From: Rhodocyclaceae bacterium
GTDB lineage: Bacteria > Pseudomonadota > Gammaproteobacteria > Burkholderiales > Rhodocyclaceae
Direction of reading: 5' to 3'
Assembly (NCBI GenBank): GCA_030824115.1
Contig: JAVBYI010000006.1
Span: 62,001-126,000, forward strand
Length of the DNA stretch: 64,000 nt
The stretch's first letter is position 1. Each line of letters starts with the position of its first letter. Below, piece after piece: positions 1 to 9,275 of the stretch. The position numbers and the translations under genes were made by a program. A model generated the notes under the pieces. The model saw nothing but the letters and a program-made list of their open reading frames with translations, ran no database searches and was not told the DNA's origin.

Positions 1-1565
1 TCGCCCACGAAATCGCCCGCCGCCGTACCTTTGCCATCATCTCCCACCCCGACGCGGGCAAGACCACGCTAACCGAAAAACTGCTGTGGTTCGGTGGCGC
101 CATTCAGGTCGCCGGCGAGGTGCGGGCACGCAAAGCCGCGCGCCACGCCACCTCCGACTGGATGGAACTGGAAAAACAGCGCGGCATCTCGGTCACCTCA
201 TCGGTGATGCAGTTCCCCTACCGCGAGCACATGATCAACCTGCTCGATACACCGGGCCACGAGGACTTTTCCGAAGACACCTACCGCACCCTCACCGCCG
301 TCGACTCGGCGACCATGGTGATCGACTCGGTCAACGGCGTCGAGGCACAGACCATCAAGCTGCTGGGCGTCTGCCGCCTGCGCGACACGCCCATCGTCAC
401 CTTCATCAACAAGCTCGACCGCGAAGGCCGTGCCCCGATCGACCTGCTCGACGAAATCGAGGACGTGCTGAAGATCCAGTGCGCCCCGATGACCTGGCCG
501 ATCGGCATGGGCAAGACCTTTCGCGGCGTCTATGACCTCTACGACGACTGCGTACACTTCTTTGATCCGCAGGCCGAAAAAGGCACCTCGAGGATCATCG
601 AGAAACTCGACAACCCGGTACTCGACGAACTGCTCGGCTACCAGGCCGAGGAACTGCGTGCCGAAGTCGAACTGGTCAAGGGCGCCTCGCATACCTTCGA
701 CCAGGATGCCTACCTCGCAGGCAAGCAGACCCCCGTTTTCTTTGGTTCGGCGGTTAACAATTTCGGCGTGCAATCACTGCTCGACGCCATCGTCGATCTC
801 TCGCCGCCGCCCCAGCACCGCCCGGCCGAGACCCGGCAGGTCGAACCCCTTGAGCCCAAGTTCTCCGGCTTCGTGTTCAAGATCCAGGCCAACATGGACC
901 CCAAGCACCGTGACCGCATCGCCTTCGTGCGCGTCTGCTCCGGCCACTACACGCGCGGAATAAAGCTAAAGCAATTGTCCACCGGCAAGACACTGGCGGT
1001 GAACAACGCCATCACCTTCATGGCGCAGGATCGCAGCACCACGGACGAAGCCTGGCCCGGCGACATCCTCGGCATTCCCAACCACGGCACGGTGCTGCTG
1101 GGCGACACCTTCAGCGAAGGCGAAGACCTCAAGTTCACCGGCATCCCCTGCTTCGCCCCGGAACACTTCCGCCGCGCGCAGATTCGCAATCCGATGAAGA
1201 TGAAGCAACTGCAGAAGGGCTTGCAGCAACTGGCCGAGGAAGGTGCGACACAGTTATTCAAGCCACTGGGCTCGAATGATCTGATCCTCGGTGCCGTCGG
1301 CACCCTGCAGTTCGACGTCGTCGCCCACCGTCTCGAATTCGAGTACGGTGTCGATTGTTTCTTCGAGCCGGTCAACGTCGCCACCGCACGCTGGCTACGC
1401 GGTTCAGAGGCCGACCTGCGCGCCCTCGAAGACAAGGCCCCGGCCAACCTCGCACTTGATGGCGCTGGCGACTACGTGTATCTGGCCCCCAACCGGGTGA
1501 ATTTGCAGATGGCACAGGAACGCCACCCCAACATCGTTTTTCTCGAAACCCGGGAAATCCATTAG
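1..1565 (+). CDS. prfC: Peptide chain release factor 3 (RF3), 5' end missing
   Basis: This translational GTPase recycles RF1 and RF2 from the terminating ribosome in the cytoplasm. The frame is open from base 3, and 521 codons are visible against about 529 in E. coli RF3, so only a few N-terminal residues lie outside the window. The P-loop SHPDAGKTT is at visible residues 14-22. The G3 motif DTPGHEDF and G4 motif NKLDREG follow, and the C-terminal part ([13 protein letters not shown]) is typical of RF3 rather than EF-G. It ends with TAG 127 bases before the SulP gene; no hairpin terminator is obvious in that gap. Confidence 0.97.
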   Translation, partial: AHEIARRRTFAIISHPDAGKTTLTEKLLWFGGAIQVAGEVRARKAARHATSDWMELEKQRGISVTSSVMQFPYREHMINLLDTPGHEDFSEDTYRTLTAVDSATMVIDSVNGVEAQTIKLLGVCRLRDTPIVTFINKLDREGRAPIDLLDEIEDVLKIQCAPMTWPIGMGKTFRGVYDLYDDCVHFFDPQAEKGTSRIIEKLDNPVLDELLGYQAEELRAEVELVKGASHTFDQDAYLAGKQTPVFFGSAVNNFGVQSLLDAIVDLSPPPQHRPAETRQVEPLEPKFSGFVFKIQANMDPKHRDRIAFVRVCSGHYTRGIKLKQLSTGKTLAVNNAITFMAQDRSTTDEAWPGDILGIPNHGTVLLGDTFSEGEDLKFTGIPCFAPEHFRRAQIRNPMKMKQLQKGLQQLAEEGATQLFKPLGSNDLILGAVGTLQFDVVAHRLEFEYGVDCFFEPVNVATARWLRGSEADLRALEDKAPANLALDGAGDYVYLAPNRVNLQMAQERHPNIVFLETREIH

Positions 1566-1567
1566 CG

Positions 1568-1600
1568 GTGTCACACTTCTGTCATCTTTCCGCAACATGA
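1568..1600 (+). promoter_or_regulatory. Possible PHO box (PhoB site) upstream of the SulP gene
   Basis: Three 7-mers are spaced by 4 bases: GTGTCAC (1568-1574), CTGTCAT (1579-1585) and CCGCAAC (1590-1596). The 11-bp period and the repeated TGTCA (1569-1573 and 1580-1584) are the hallmark of PhoB sites; the third unit is weak. No clear -10 was found downstream. Read from the sequence by eye, so this is a candidate only. Confidence 0.3.
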
Positions 1601-1692
1601 AACACCGGCGGACTGCCGCAAACCATTGTCAGATGGGCACCGCGCCCTGACGGGAGTAAACATGAGGGCTGAACATTTCCTGTCTGCCCTTC

Positions 1693-3909
1693 ATGTTTGC
1701 CGCCCAAGCCCCGCTTGCTTCACGCGTCCCGCCACACCTCACCGGCGACATCTGGGGCGGGCTTGCGGCCATGCTGGTCGCCCTGCCCTCGGCAATTGCC
1801 TTCGGTGTCACCATCTTCGCGCCGCTGGGTGGCTCCCTGGCTCCCCAAGGCGCCATGGCGGGTATTCTGGGCGCCACGGCGCTCGGCCTGATTGCCCCGG
1901 TCTGCGGCGGCAGTTCACGGCTGATTACAGCCCCATGCGCACCTGCTGCGGCCGTGCTGGCAGCGCTGGCCATCGGCTTTACCTCGCAGGGTATGACCCC
2001 CGAGAGCGCCCTGCTACTGCTGGCACTGATCGGCCTGCTCGCCGGTGCCATGCAGATCGGCCTCGGCCTGGCCGGCATCGGGCGATTAATCAAATACATT
2101 CCCTACCCGGTGGTCAGCGGCTACCTGTCGGGTGTCGGGCTGATCATCATCGGCAGTCAAGTGCCCAAGTGGCTCGGTGCACCGACCGGTACCAGCCTGT
2201 TACAAGCCCTGACGCAACCGAAGCTCTGGGCCTTGCCGAGCATTGTGGTGGGTACCGTCGTTATCCTTGCAATGCTGCTCACCCCACGCCTCACCAAAGC
2301 GATCCCGGCCGCCATCCTCGCCTTGCTCGCCGGCATTGCCACCTATCTCACGCTCGGCTGGTTCAACCCGGAACTGCTGATCACGGATGGCAACCCGCTG
2401 CTGGTCGGTACGCTTGCCAACAGCGAAGGCAGTCTCGCGGCCAGCATCGGACAGAATCTTAACTCGCTCAAGGCGCTCGATTTCAGCAGCGTTCTGCAGG
2501 TGCTGGTGCCTGCGCTCACGCTGGCCGTCCTGCTCTCCATCGACACACTCAAAACCTGTCTGGTCATCGACGCAATGACCAACTCAAGCCATGAGTCCAA
2601 CCGCGAACTGATCGGGCAGGGGCTGGGCAACATCGCCTCTTCGCTGGTCGGCGGCATCCCCGGTGCCGGTACGATGGGCGCCTCGCTGATCAATGTATCG
2701 AGCGGCGGCACCACGAAGCTGGCAGGACTGATGGCGGGGGTCTTCTCACTGGCCGCCTTCCTGCTGCTAGCGCCGCTGATTGCCTGGGTGCCCGTCGGCG
2801 CGCTGGCGGCCATCCTGATCGTGATTGGCGTCCGCATGATCGACACGCATAGCCTCACCTTCTTTTTCTCGGCGTCCACGCGTATCGATTTCTTCGTCAT
2901 CCTCACGGTAATCCTGGTGGCCGTGCTCGGCAACCTCATCACTGCCTCCGGCGTCGGCGTGGCGCTCGCCATCATCCTCTTCATCCGCGAGCAGACCCGC
3001 AGTTCGGTCGTCCGCAACCGTATCGAAGGTAACGAGATTCTGACCAAACGCGCCCGTTCGCCGGAGGACATCGAACACATCGAGCGTGATGGCAGCGACG
3101 TGGTGGTCTTCGAACTGCAGGGCAGCCTGTTCTTCGGCACCGCCAGCCAACTGCATGCGGCGCTGGAGCCGGAAACCGGCAAGCGTAAATACGTCATCCT
3201 CAACATGCGTCGCGTGCAATCGCTCGACGTCACCGCCACCCATGTGCTGGAGCAAATCAAGGACCGTCTTGAGGAAAACAATGCCTATCTGGTGTTCTGC
3301 GACATTCCCAAGGGGCTGCCCAGCGGTCTGAAGATGAAACGTTTCCTCAAGGAAACCGGCGTGGTGCGTCCGAGCAACAAGGCATTCGCCTTCCGCCAAC
3401 TGGATGATGCGCTGGAGTGGCTTGATGCTCAGGAGCAGGCCAGCACAGGTAGCGTGAACGCCGACCGGCAGCTTGAGTTACGGGCCATGCCCTTCCTGGC
3501 CGGTTGCATGCCGGACGCCCTCACAGCACTGGAAGCGGCGGTGGAAACCCGTCACATCAAAGCCGGCAAGCGCATTTTCAAGGCCGGCAACACCTGCGAC
3601 GAGCTGTTCATCATCCGGCGCGGCACCGTCAAGCTGATGGTGCCGCTGCGCAAGAAGGAGAGCTATCACCTCGCCACCTGCGGGCCGGGCGAACTGATCG
3701 GCGACATGGGTTTCATCGAATCCGCCCAGCATGCCATCGATGCACTGGCGATCAGCGACTGTGAAGTCTATGTGCTGCAGCGCGAACGTTTTGAATATCT
3801 GGCCGTCGAACACGGCGACCTGATGCTGGCCTTCTTTGGCAATATCGCCCGCAACCTCTCGACACGCCTGCACGCCACCATCACCGAACTGCAGGCACTT
3901 CGAGGATAA
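1693..3909 (+). CDS. SulP-family anion transporter with STAS and cyclic-nucleotide-binding domains
   Basis: Inner-membrane SLC26/SulP permease of 738 aa. About 12 hydrophobic segments fill residues 15-430, with SulP-typical SVGGIPGAGTMGASLINV-type text near 320. A STAS domain follows (about 465-565, starting VVFELQGSLFFGT) and then a Crp-like cNMP-binding domain (about 598-725, FKAGNTCDELFIIRRG). The substrate could be sulfate, bicarbonate or a dicarboxylate and cannot be told from sequence. The ATG at 1693 lacks a good Shine-Dalgarno. A better-placed one (GGGAG before ATG 1662) belongs to another frame that overlaps this gene to about 2462, so the true start is uncertain. It converges with the PP2C-GGDEF-EAL gene 15 bases away. 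Confidence 0.9.
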   Translation: MFAAQAPLASRVPPHLTGDIWGGLAAMLVALPSAIAFGVTIFAPLGGSLAPQGAMAGILGATALGLIAPVCGGSSRLITAPCAPAAAVLAALAIGFTSQGMTPESALLLLALIGLLAGAMQIGLGLAGIGRLIKYIPYPVVSGYLSGVGLIIIGSQVPKWLGAPTGTSLLQALTQPKLWALPSIVVGTVVILAMLLTPRLTKAIPAAILALLAGIATYLTLGWFNPELLITDGNPLLVGTLANSEGSLAASIGQNLNSLKALDFSSVLQVLVPALTLAVLLSIDTLKTCLVIDAMTNSSHESNRELIGQGLGNIASSLVGGIPGAGTMGASLINVSSGGTTKLAGLMAGVFSLAAFLLLAPLIAWVPVGALAAILIVIGVRMIDTHSLTFFFSASTRIDFFVILTVILVAVLGNLITASGVGVALAIILFIREQTRSSVVRNRIEGNEILTKRARSPEDIEHIERDGSDVVVFELQGSLFFGTASQLHAALEPETGKRKYVILNMRRVQSLDVTATHVLEQIKDRLEENNAYLVFCDIPKGLPSGLKMKRFLKETGVVRPSNKAFAFRQLDDALEWLDAQEQASTGSVNADRQLELRAMPFLAGCMPDALTALEAAVETRHIKAGKRIFKAGNTCDELFIIRRGTVKLMVPLRKKESYHLATCGPGELIGDMGFIESAQHAIDALAISDCEVYVLQRERFEYLAVEHGDLMLAFFGNIARNLSTRLHATITELQALRG

Positions 3910-3924
3910 AGTCCGAGGATAAGC

Positions 3925-6492
3925 TCAGAGCACAATCTGGCAGAGCGACAAATCGCCGTCGCGCTGGCAGGGAAAGCTGTCGGAGTTCCAGTTCCTGAGG
4001 AATTCAAAAAACTCCTTCTCCGGCATTGGCTTGCCGAAACGATAGCCCTGACCGACCCGATAACCCATGGACATCATCTTGACGCACTCCTCACAGGTCT
4101 CGATGCCCTCGGCCACCACCTCCTTGCCCAGACCATCGGCCAAATGCCAGACCGAGCGGGCAATGGACATATTCGCGGCATCCTGATCGATCCCGCGCAC
4201 GAAGCGCTGATCGAGCTTGAAAGTATCGAGCGGCAACTGGCTCAAGACACCGAGATTCGAATAACCCGTACCAAAGTCATCAAGCGCCACCGAAACGCCC
4301 ATATGGCCAATCTGTCGCAGGGCATCAGCGGCACCGCCTTCATCGCGGATGAACATCGATTCAGTCACTTCAAGCTGCAGACGACTCGCCGCAATGCCAG
4401 TGTATTCCAGCGCGCGCGCCACCTCACCCGGCAGGTCGCAGCGCTCCAGCTGCATCGGTGACACGTTGACCGCGACGTGGAAATTTTCTGGCAATTGGCA
4501 TTCACGTTCGGCCAGCATCGAACAGGTCTGCATCAGCACCCAGTTGCCGATTTTCGCAATCAGGTCGCTGCGTTCCGCCACCGGGATGAACACGCCCGGT
4601 GCGATCAGGCCCCTCACCGGATCGCGCCAGCGCACCAGGGCTTCCGCCCCGATCACGGTACGCGCGGTCAAATCAATCTTCGGCTGGAAATGCAGTTCGA
4701 GGTGACCCGAACGCAGCGCATCGTCAAGCTGTGCCTCCATCTCAAGTTGGCGCTCGACCGCGACAGCCATCTCGGCAGAGAAAAACTTGACCAGATTGCC
4801 GCCCGCCTGCTTGGCCCGCATCATGGCACGATCCGCCGCGACAATCAGGTCGTCGAGGGTATGCCCATCCGACGGATAGGCACTGATACCGATCGAAGCG
4901 CCCACCTTGAACTTGTGGCCGGCAATGTCGATCGGCTTGTCCAGCGCGGCCAGCAGCTTGTTGGCCACCATGCCCGCATCATGGCGATCGGCAATATCGG
5001 GGAGCAGACAGACAAATTCATCACCGCCAAAACGTGACAGGGTATCGTCGCTGCGCAGCACGGCAGACAGGCGTTGCGACACGTTAACCAGCACCTCGTC
5101 GCCAATGTCATGTCCAAGGCTGTCGTTGATCGACTTGAAGCGATCGAGATCAACGAACAATATCGCTGCCGCGCGCTCGGAACGGTCGGCCCGACGCAGC
5201 GCCTGTTCGCCCCGGTCGGTCAGGAGAATGCGATTGGCCAGGCCCGTCAGCGAATCGTGCAGGGCGAGGAAGCGCAGGCGCGCCTCCTGGCCATGCTGCT
5301 GGTCGATCATCGTGAAGGTGGCCAGATAGTGCGCGATTTGGCCGGTCGTGTTGTGCAGGGCGCGAATATCCAGCCATTCGAGGTAGAGCGTGCCATCCTT
5401 GCGACGATTCCAGACTTCACCGCGCCAGATACCGTCCGTATGCAGATCATTCCACATCGTCCGATAGAACTCGGGCGGGTGACGTCCCGAATTGAGCAGG
5501 CGCGGCGTCTGGCCCACCGCCTCTTCCAGACTGTAACCAGTGATCGTGGTAAACGTCGGGTTGACGAACAGGATGCGCTGCTCCGCATCGGTCAGCACCA
5601 GTCCACGCTCGAAGTTCTCGACGATGCACAGCGCCGCCCCGATCTGGCTGGCGCGATCCAGCGTGACTTGACTCTCGTCCAGTTGCACCATGCTCTCGCC
5701 CTCATGCTGGCCGAGTGGAATGGGGATCAGGGCAAGGCTGGTGTCGTCATGCAGGGTGGCGCTCTCCTGCTCCACGCGCGCCACCAGACGGTCAAAAATC
5801 TCGTCGGCGCCGCCCTCGGCCGTGGCCAATACGCCAGCACGGCCAAAATAATTGCCATTCGCCAGACGCAAATCGGTCAAGCCATCGGAGTAAAGCAACA
5901 GGGAAGCGGATTCGTTGCGTGCCAGACGATAACGCTGCGGGGGATCGTCCAGAATGTGTCGATCGACGCCAAAGGGCAGATGCTGAGAAGAGAATGCCTC
6001 GCACAAACGGCCATCACTGGCGAACAGCAGCGCATCAGGCATGCCGGCATTGATGATCTCGACCTCACGCCCATGGACGCGCACCAGAACGCCGCAAACG
6101 TAATAGCCGGAAATTTCCTGGCTCAACAGAAACTGGTTGATCCGCTCGTGGATGCCGGGCAGCGACATGCCAAGCAGCACCATTTCGCGGAACAGCATGG
6201 GAATATGCAGGGCAAATACCGCCGCCCCCAGGCCATGACCCGCTGCGTCGCCCAACAGGGCACACCAGCCCAGCTTGGGGTGTTCCGCCGAACAGAGAAA
6301 GTCACCACTGATCTGGCTGGCTGGCTTCGACCAGGCACGCACCTTGTCCATGCCCGGATGATGCAGGCCAGCGCGCACATTGCTGATCAGTTCCGCCGCC
6401 TCATGGTACTCGGCATGCACCTCATCGCGTACCGAGATGGCATCGTCATCATCCTCGGCAGAAAAAGTGGTATTCGGCAGATTTTCGGACAT
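3925..6492 (-). CDS. PP2C (SpoIIE/RsbU-type) phosphatase-PAS-GGDEF-EAL fusion protein
   Basis: Predicted soluble 855-aa signalling protein with four parts. The PP2C-type Ser/Thr phosphatase domain (about 55-255) keeps its metal motifs SGDFLC, GDAAGHG, YSDGLTD and HDDTS. The PAS domain (about 295-400) contains FVNPTFTTITGY. The diguanylate cyclase domain has an intact GGDEF near residue 487, preceded by an RxxD inhibitory site (RSDD) five residues earlier. The phosphodiesterase domain carries EAL (GAEALVRW near 616), DDFGTGYSNL and AEGIET. All active-site signatures look intact, so it could both make and break cyclic-di-GMP and dephosphorylate a partner, perhaps an anti-sigma antagonist. It has no membrane segment. 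It is divergent from prfB. The ATG at 6492 has no visible ribosome site. Confidence 0.93.
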   Translation of the reverse strand: MSENLPNTTFSAEDDDDAISVRDEVHAEYHEAAELISNVRAGLHHPGMDKVRAWSKPASQISGDFLCSAEHPKLGWCALLGDAAGHGLGAAVFALHIPMLFREMVLLGMSLPGIHERINQFLLSQEISGYYVCGVLVRVHGREVEIINAGMPDALLFASDGRLCEAFSSQHLPFGVDRHILDDPPQRYRLARNESASLLLYSDGLTDLRLANGNYFGRAGVLATAEGGADEIFDRLVARVEQESATLHDDTSLALIPIPLGQHEGESMVQLDESQVTLDRASQIGAALCIVENFERGLVLTDAEQRILFVNPTFTTITGYSLEEAVGQTPRLLNSGRHPPEFYRTMWNDLHTDGIWRGEVWNRRKDGTLYLEWLDIRALHNTTGQIAHYLATFTMIDQQHGQEARLRFLALHDSLTGLANRILLTDRGEQALRRADRSERAAAILFVDLDRFKSINDSLGHDIGDEVLVNVSQRLSAVLRSDDTLSRFGGDEFVCLLPDIADRHDAGMVANKLLAALDKPIDIAGHKFKVGASIGISAYPSDGHTLDDLIVAADRAMMRAKQAGGNLVKFFSAEMAVAVERQLEMEAQLDDALRSGHLELHFQPKIDLTARTVIGAEALVRWRDPVRGLIAPGVFIPVAERSDLIAKIGNWVLMQTCSMLAERECQLPENFHVAVNVSPMQLERCDLPGEVARALEYTGIAASRLQLEVTESMFIRDEGGAADALRQIGHMGVSVALDDFGTGYSNLGVLSQLPLDTFKLDQRFVRGIDQDAANMSIARSVWHLADGLGKEVVAEGIETCEECVKMMSMGYRVGQGYRFGKPMPEKEFFEFLRNWNSDSFPCQRDGDLSLCQIVL

Positions 6493-6581
6493 CGAAAATG
6501 ATACAAGTTGAAATTATTCCAACCTTAACATAAACCTCGGCATAAACACGGTCATTCACCGGGCGCAAGGAGTCGCCCCGC

Positions 6582-6587
6582 TATAAT
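6582..6587 (+). promoter_or_regulatory. Probable -10 box of prfB
   Basis: A perfect TATAAT stands 33 bases upstream of the prfB ATG, in the 128-base gap between divergent genes. No convincing -35 hexamer is seen at 16-18 bases. Confidence 0.5.
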
Positions 6588-6620
6588 CCGGGCGTAACAA
6601 ATAACTGAGACATCGCATCC

Positions 6621-7725
6621 ATGGAAGCAGAACGCATCAACGCCGTCGCCAACCACATCGCCGACCTCGAAGCTCGCGGCGATCAACTCCGGAGGTATCT
6701 TTGACTTCGATGCGAAGTCGGAGAAACTCGCCGAGCTGAATCAGCTCATGGAAGACCCCGGCATCTGGAACGATGCCGAACGGGCGCAAGCCCTGGGCAA
6801 GGAAAAGAAATCCATCGAATCTGTCGTGCTCACACTGGTCGGCGTGAGAAATGCGCTCGCCGATGCCCGCGACTTCTTCGCCATGGCCAAGGAAGAGGAC
6901 GACGAGGACACCATGGTCTCTGTCGAAACCGACCTGGCCGGCGTCGAAGCCAAGGTTGCCGATCTTGAATTCCGCCGCATGTTCGCCAATCCCGCCGACC
7001 CGAACAACTGCTTCATCGACATTCAGGCCGGCGCCGGCGGCACCGAAGCCTGCGACTGGGCCAGCATGTTGCTGCGCCAGTACCTCAAGTATTGCGAACG
7101 CAAGGGCTTCAAGACCGAGCTGCTGGAGCAAACCGACGGCGACGTGGCCGGCATTCGCAGCGCCACCATCAAGGTGGAAGGCGACTATGCCTACGGCTTC
7201 CTGCGCACCGAAACCGGCGTGCATCGCCTCGTGCGCAAGTCGCCCTTCGATTCCTCCGGCGGCCGCCACACCTCCTTTGCCAGCCTCTACGTCTATCCCG
7301 AGATCGACGACTCGATCGAGGTTGATATCAACCCGGCCGACCTGCGCGTCGACACCTTCCGCGCCTCCGGTGCCGGCGGTCAGCATATCAACAAGACCGA
7401 CTCGGCGATCCGCATCACCCACAATCCGACCGGCATCGTCGTGCAGTGCCAGAACGACCGTTCGCAGCACAAGAACCGCGCCGAGGCGATGAAGATGTTG
7501 AAAGCGCGCCTCTACGAACTCGAACTGCGCAAGCGCCAGGCCGAAGCCGACAAGCTCGAAGCCACCAAGACCGACGTGGGCTGGGGCCACCAGATTCGCA
7601 GCTACGTCCTCGACAATTCCCGCATCAAGGATTTGCGTACCAACGTCGAAATCTCCAACACCCAGAAGGTGCTCGACGGCGACCTCGATCCCTTCATTGA
7701 AGCCAGCCTGAAGCAAGGCGTTTAA
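6621..7725 (+). CDS. prfB: Peptide chain release factor 2, with programmed +1 frameshift
   Basis: RF2 reads UGA and UAA stops and triggers peptide release. The gene is split. ATG 6621 opens 27 codons ending in CTT and an in-frame TGA at 6702-6704; translation continues in the +1 frame from GAC at 6703 to TAA 7725, giving 367 aa. The slip site CTT TGA C is preceded by an internal Shine-Dalgarno-like CCGGAGG, the classic RF2 autoregulatory arrangement. The +1 part holds the stop-recognition SPF (in [10 protein letters not shown]) and the catalytic GGQ ([13 protein letters not shown]). lysS follows after 22 bases and is probably co-transcribed, as in many proteobacteria. Confidence 0.97.
6691..6705 (+). 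promoter_or_regulatory. prfB +1 recoding signal
   Basis: GGAGG at 6691-6695 serves as the stimulatory Shine-Dalgarno. TAT, CTT and the TGA stop (6702-6704) follow, and the base after the stop is C. All elements of the conserved RF2 frameshift cassette are present. Confidence 0.95.
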
Positions 7726-7747
7726 CCCTCCAGCCGAAAGCACAATC

Positions 7748-9250
7748 ATGAGCGAAAACCAGCCCCCCGTTCAGCAGGATGAGAACCACATCATCGCCGA
7801 GCGCCGCGAGAAACTCGCGCAATGGCGCGCCTCGGGCCGCGCCTATCCGAACGATTTCCGCCGCGAGAACCTCGCTGCCAAGCTCGACGAGCTTTATGGC
7901 GAAAAAACCAAGGAAGAACTCGAAGCCACGCCGATCCAGGTCAAGGTGGCCGGCCGCATCATGCTCAAGCGCGTGATGGGCAAGGCCAGCTTCATCACGG
8001 TTCAGGATCTGTCCGGACGCATTCAGTTCTACGTCCAGAAGGACGGCGTCGGCGAGGTGGTTTACGACGACTTCAAGAAGTGGGATCTCGGCGACATCGT
8101 CGGCGGTGTCGGTTCACTGTTCAAGACCAAAACCGGCGAACTGACCGTGCAGTGTTCGGAAATTCGCCTGCTGTCGAAGTGCCTGCGCCCGCTGCCGGAA
8201 AAATTCCACGGCCTCACCGATGTCGAGCAGAAATACCGCCAACGTTATCTTGATCTCGCCACCAACGAAGAAACGCGCTTCACCTTCGTCGCGCGCAGCC
8301 GCATGATCGCCTCAATCCGTGGCCACATGACACACCACGGCTTCCTCGAAGTCGAGACACCGATGATGCACCCGATTCCCGGCGGCGCCTCGGCCAAGCC
8401 CTTCACCACGCATCACAACGCACTCGACATGCAATTGTTTCTGCGCATCGCGCCGGAGCTGTATCTGAAGCGCCTCGTCGTCGGCGGCTTTGAGAAGGTC
8501 TTCGAGATCAACCGCAACTTCCGCAACGAAGGCCTCTCGCCGCGCCACAACCCTGAATTCACCATGATGGAGTTCTACGAGGCCTACGCGGACTACCAGA
8601 GCCTGATGGACTTCACCGAAGGGCTGATCCGTCACGCCGCTCGCGAAGCGCTCGGCACCGAGACCTTCGACTATCAGGGCCGCACACTGGATCTTTCCAA
8701 GCCCTTCCGGCGCATGACCACGGTCGAGGCGATCCACTATCACCATCCCGGCTACAGCCTGTCGATGCTCAACGATGCCGGCTGGCTGCGTCAGAAGCTC
8801 ACTGACCTCAAGGTCGAAGTGTTCCCCACTGCCGGCCTCGGCACGCTGCAGATGCAGTTGTTTGAAGAGACCACCGAAGCCGAGTTGTGGGACCCCACCT
8901 ACATCATTGACTACCCGACCGAAGTCTCGCCGCTGGCGCGTCGTTCGGACAAGAACCCCGACGTGACCGAGCGCTTTGAGCTGTTCATCGTCGGACGCGA
9001 AATCGCCAACGGTTTCTCCGAGTTGAACGACCCCGAAGATCAGGCTGCGCGCTTCCTCGAACAGATGAAAGCCAAGGATGCCGGCGACGAAGAGGCGATG
9101 TATTACGACGCCGACTACATCCGCGCGCTGGAATACGGCCTGCCGCCCACTGGCGGCTGCGGCATCGGTATCGACCGACTGGTGATGCTGCTGACCAACG
9201 CGCCGGCGATTCGCGACGTGATCCTCTTCCCGCAGATGCGGCCGGAATAA
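7748..9250 (+). CDS. lysS: Lysyl-tRNA synthetase, class II
   Basis: Charges tRNA-Lys. The 500-aa length is normal. The N-terminal OB-fold anticodon domain (about 60-150) is followed by the class II core with motif 2 ([20 protein letters not shown]) and motif 3 ([14 protein letters not shown]). It lies 22 bases after prfB. The stop codon at 9248-9250 abuts a copy of the 24-bp dispersed element. Confidence 0.97.
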   Translation: MSENQPPVQQDENHIIAERREKLAQWRASGRAYPNDFRRENLAAKLDELYGEKTKEELEATPIQVKVAGRIMLKRVMGKASFITVQDLSGRIQFYVQKDGVGEVVYDDFKKWDLGDIVGGVGSLFKTKTGELTVQCSEIRLLSKCLRPLPEKFHGLTDVEQKYRQRYLDLATNEETRFTFVARSRMIASIRGHMTHHGFLEVETPMMHPIPGGASAKPFTTHHNALDMQLFLRIAPELYLKRLVVGGFEKVFEINRNFRNEGLSPRHNPEFTMMEFYEAYADYQSLMDFTEGLIRHAAREALGTETFDYQGRTLDLSKPFRRMTTVEAIHYHHPGYSLSMLNDAGWLRQKLTDLKVEVFPTAGLGTLQMQLFEETTEAELWDPTYIIDYPTEVSPLARRSDKNPDVTERFELFIVGREIANGFSELNDPEDQAARFLEQMKAKDAGDEEAMYYDADYIRALEYGLPPTGGCGIGIDRLVMLLTNAPAIRDVILFPQMRPE

Positions 9251-9273
9251 AAAGTCGGCGCTGGCAGGACGGC
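9250..9273 (+). repeat. 24-bp dispersed element, copy 1 (intergenic)
   Basis: It lies between the lysS stop and the next ATG (9276), in the orientation beginning AAAAGTCGGCGCTGGC. This copy has AGGAC where most have GAGAC. The AGGA (9266-9269) stands 6 bases before the ATG, so it probably serves as the ribosome binding site. Confidence 0.9.
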
Positions 9274-9275
9274 AC

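Noticed and set aside
1626-2462. A 278-codon frame overlapping the SulP start, with a fair Shine-Dalgarno
   Set aside because: The protein text is low-complexity Arg/His/Pro-rich, as expected from an off-frame reading. Kept only as a note on the uncertain SulP start.
2790-2812. GTCGGCGCGCTGGCGGCC in the SulP gene, similar to the element
   Set aside because: It has an extra base and encodes a typical SulP stretch (VPVGALAAIL).
3901-3922. Direct repeat CGAGGATAA (twice) at the end of the SulP gene
   Set aside because: Nine bases, one instance in the window; likely a local duplication without function.
5074-6501. A 475-codon open frame opposite the PP2C-GGDEF-EAL gene
   Set aside because: Antisense shadow; all motifs are on the minus strand.
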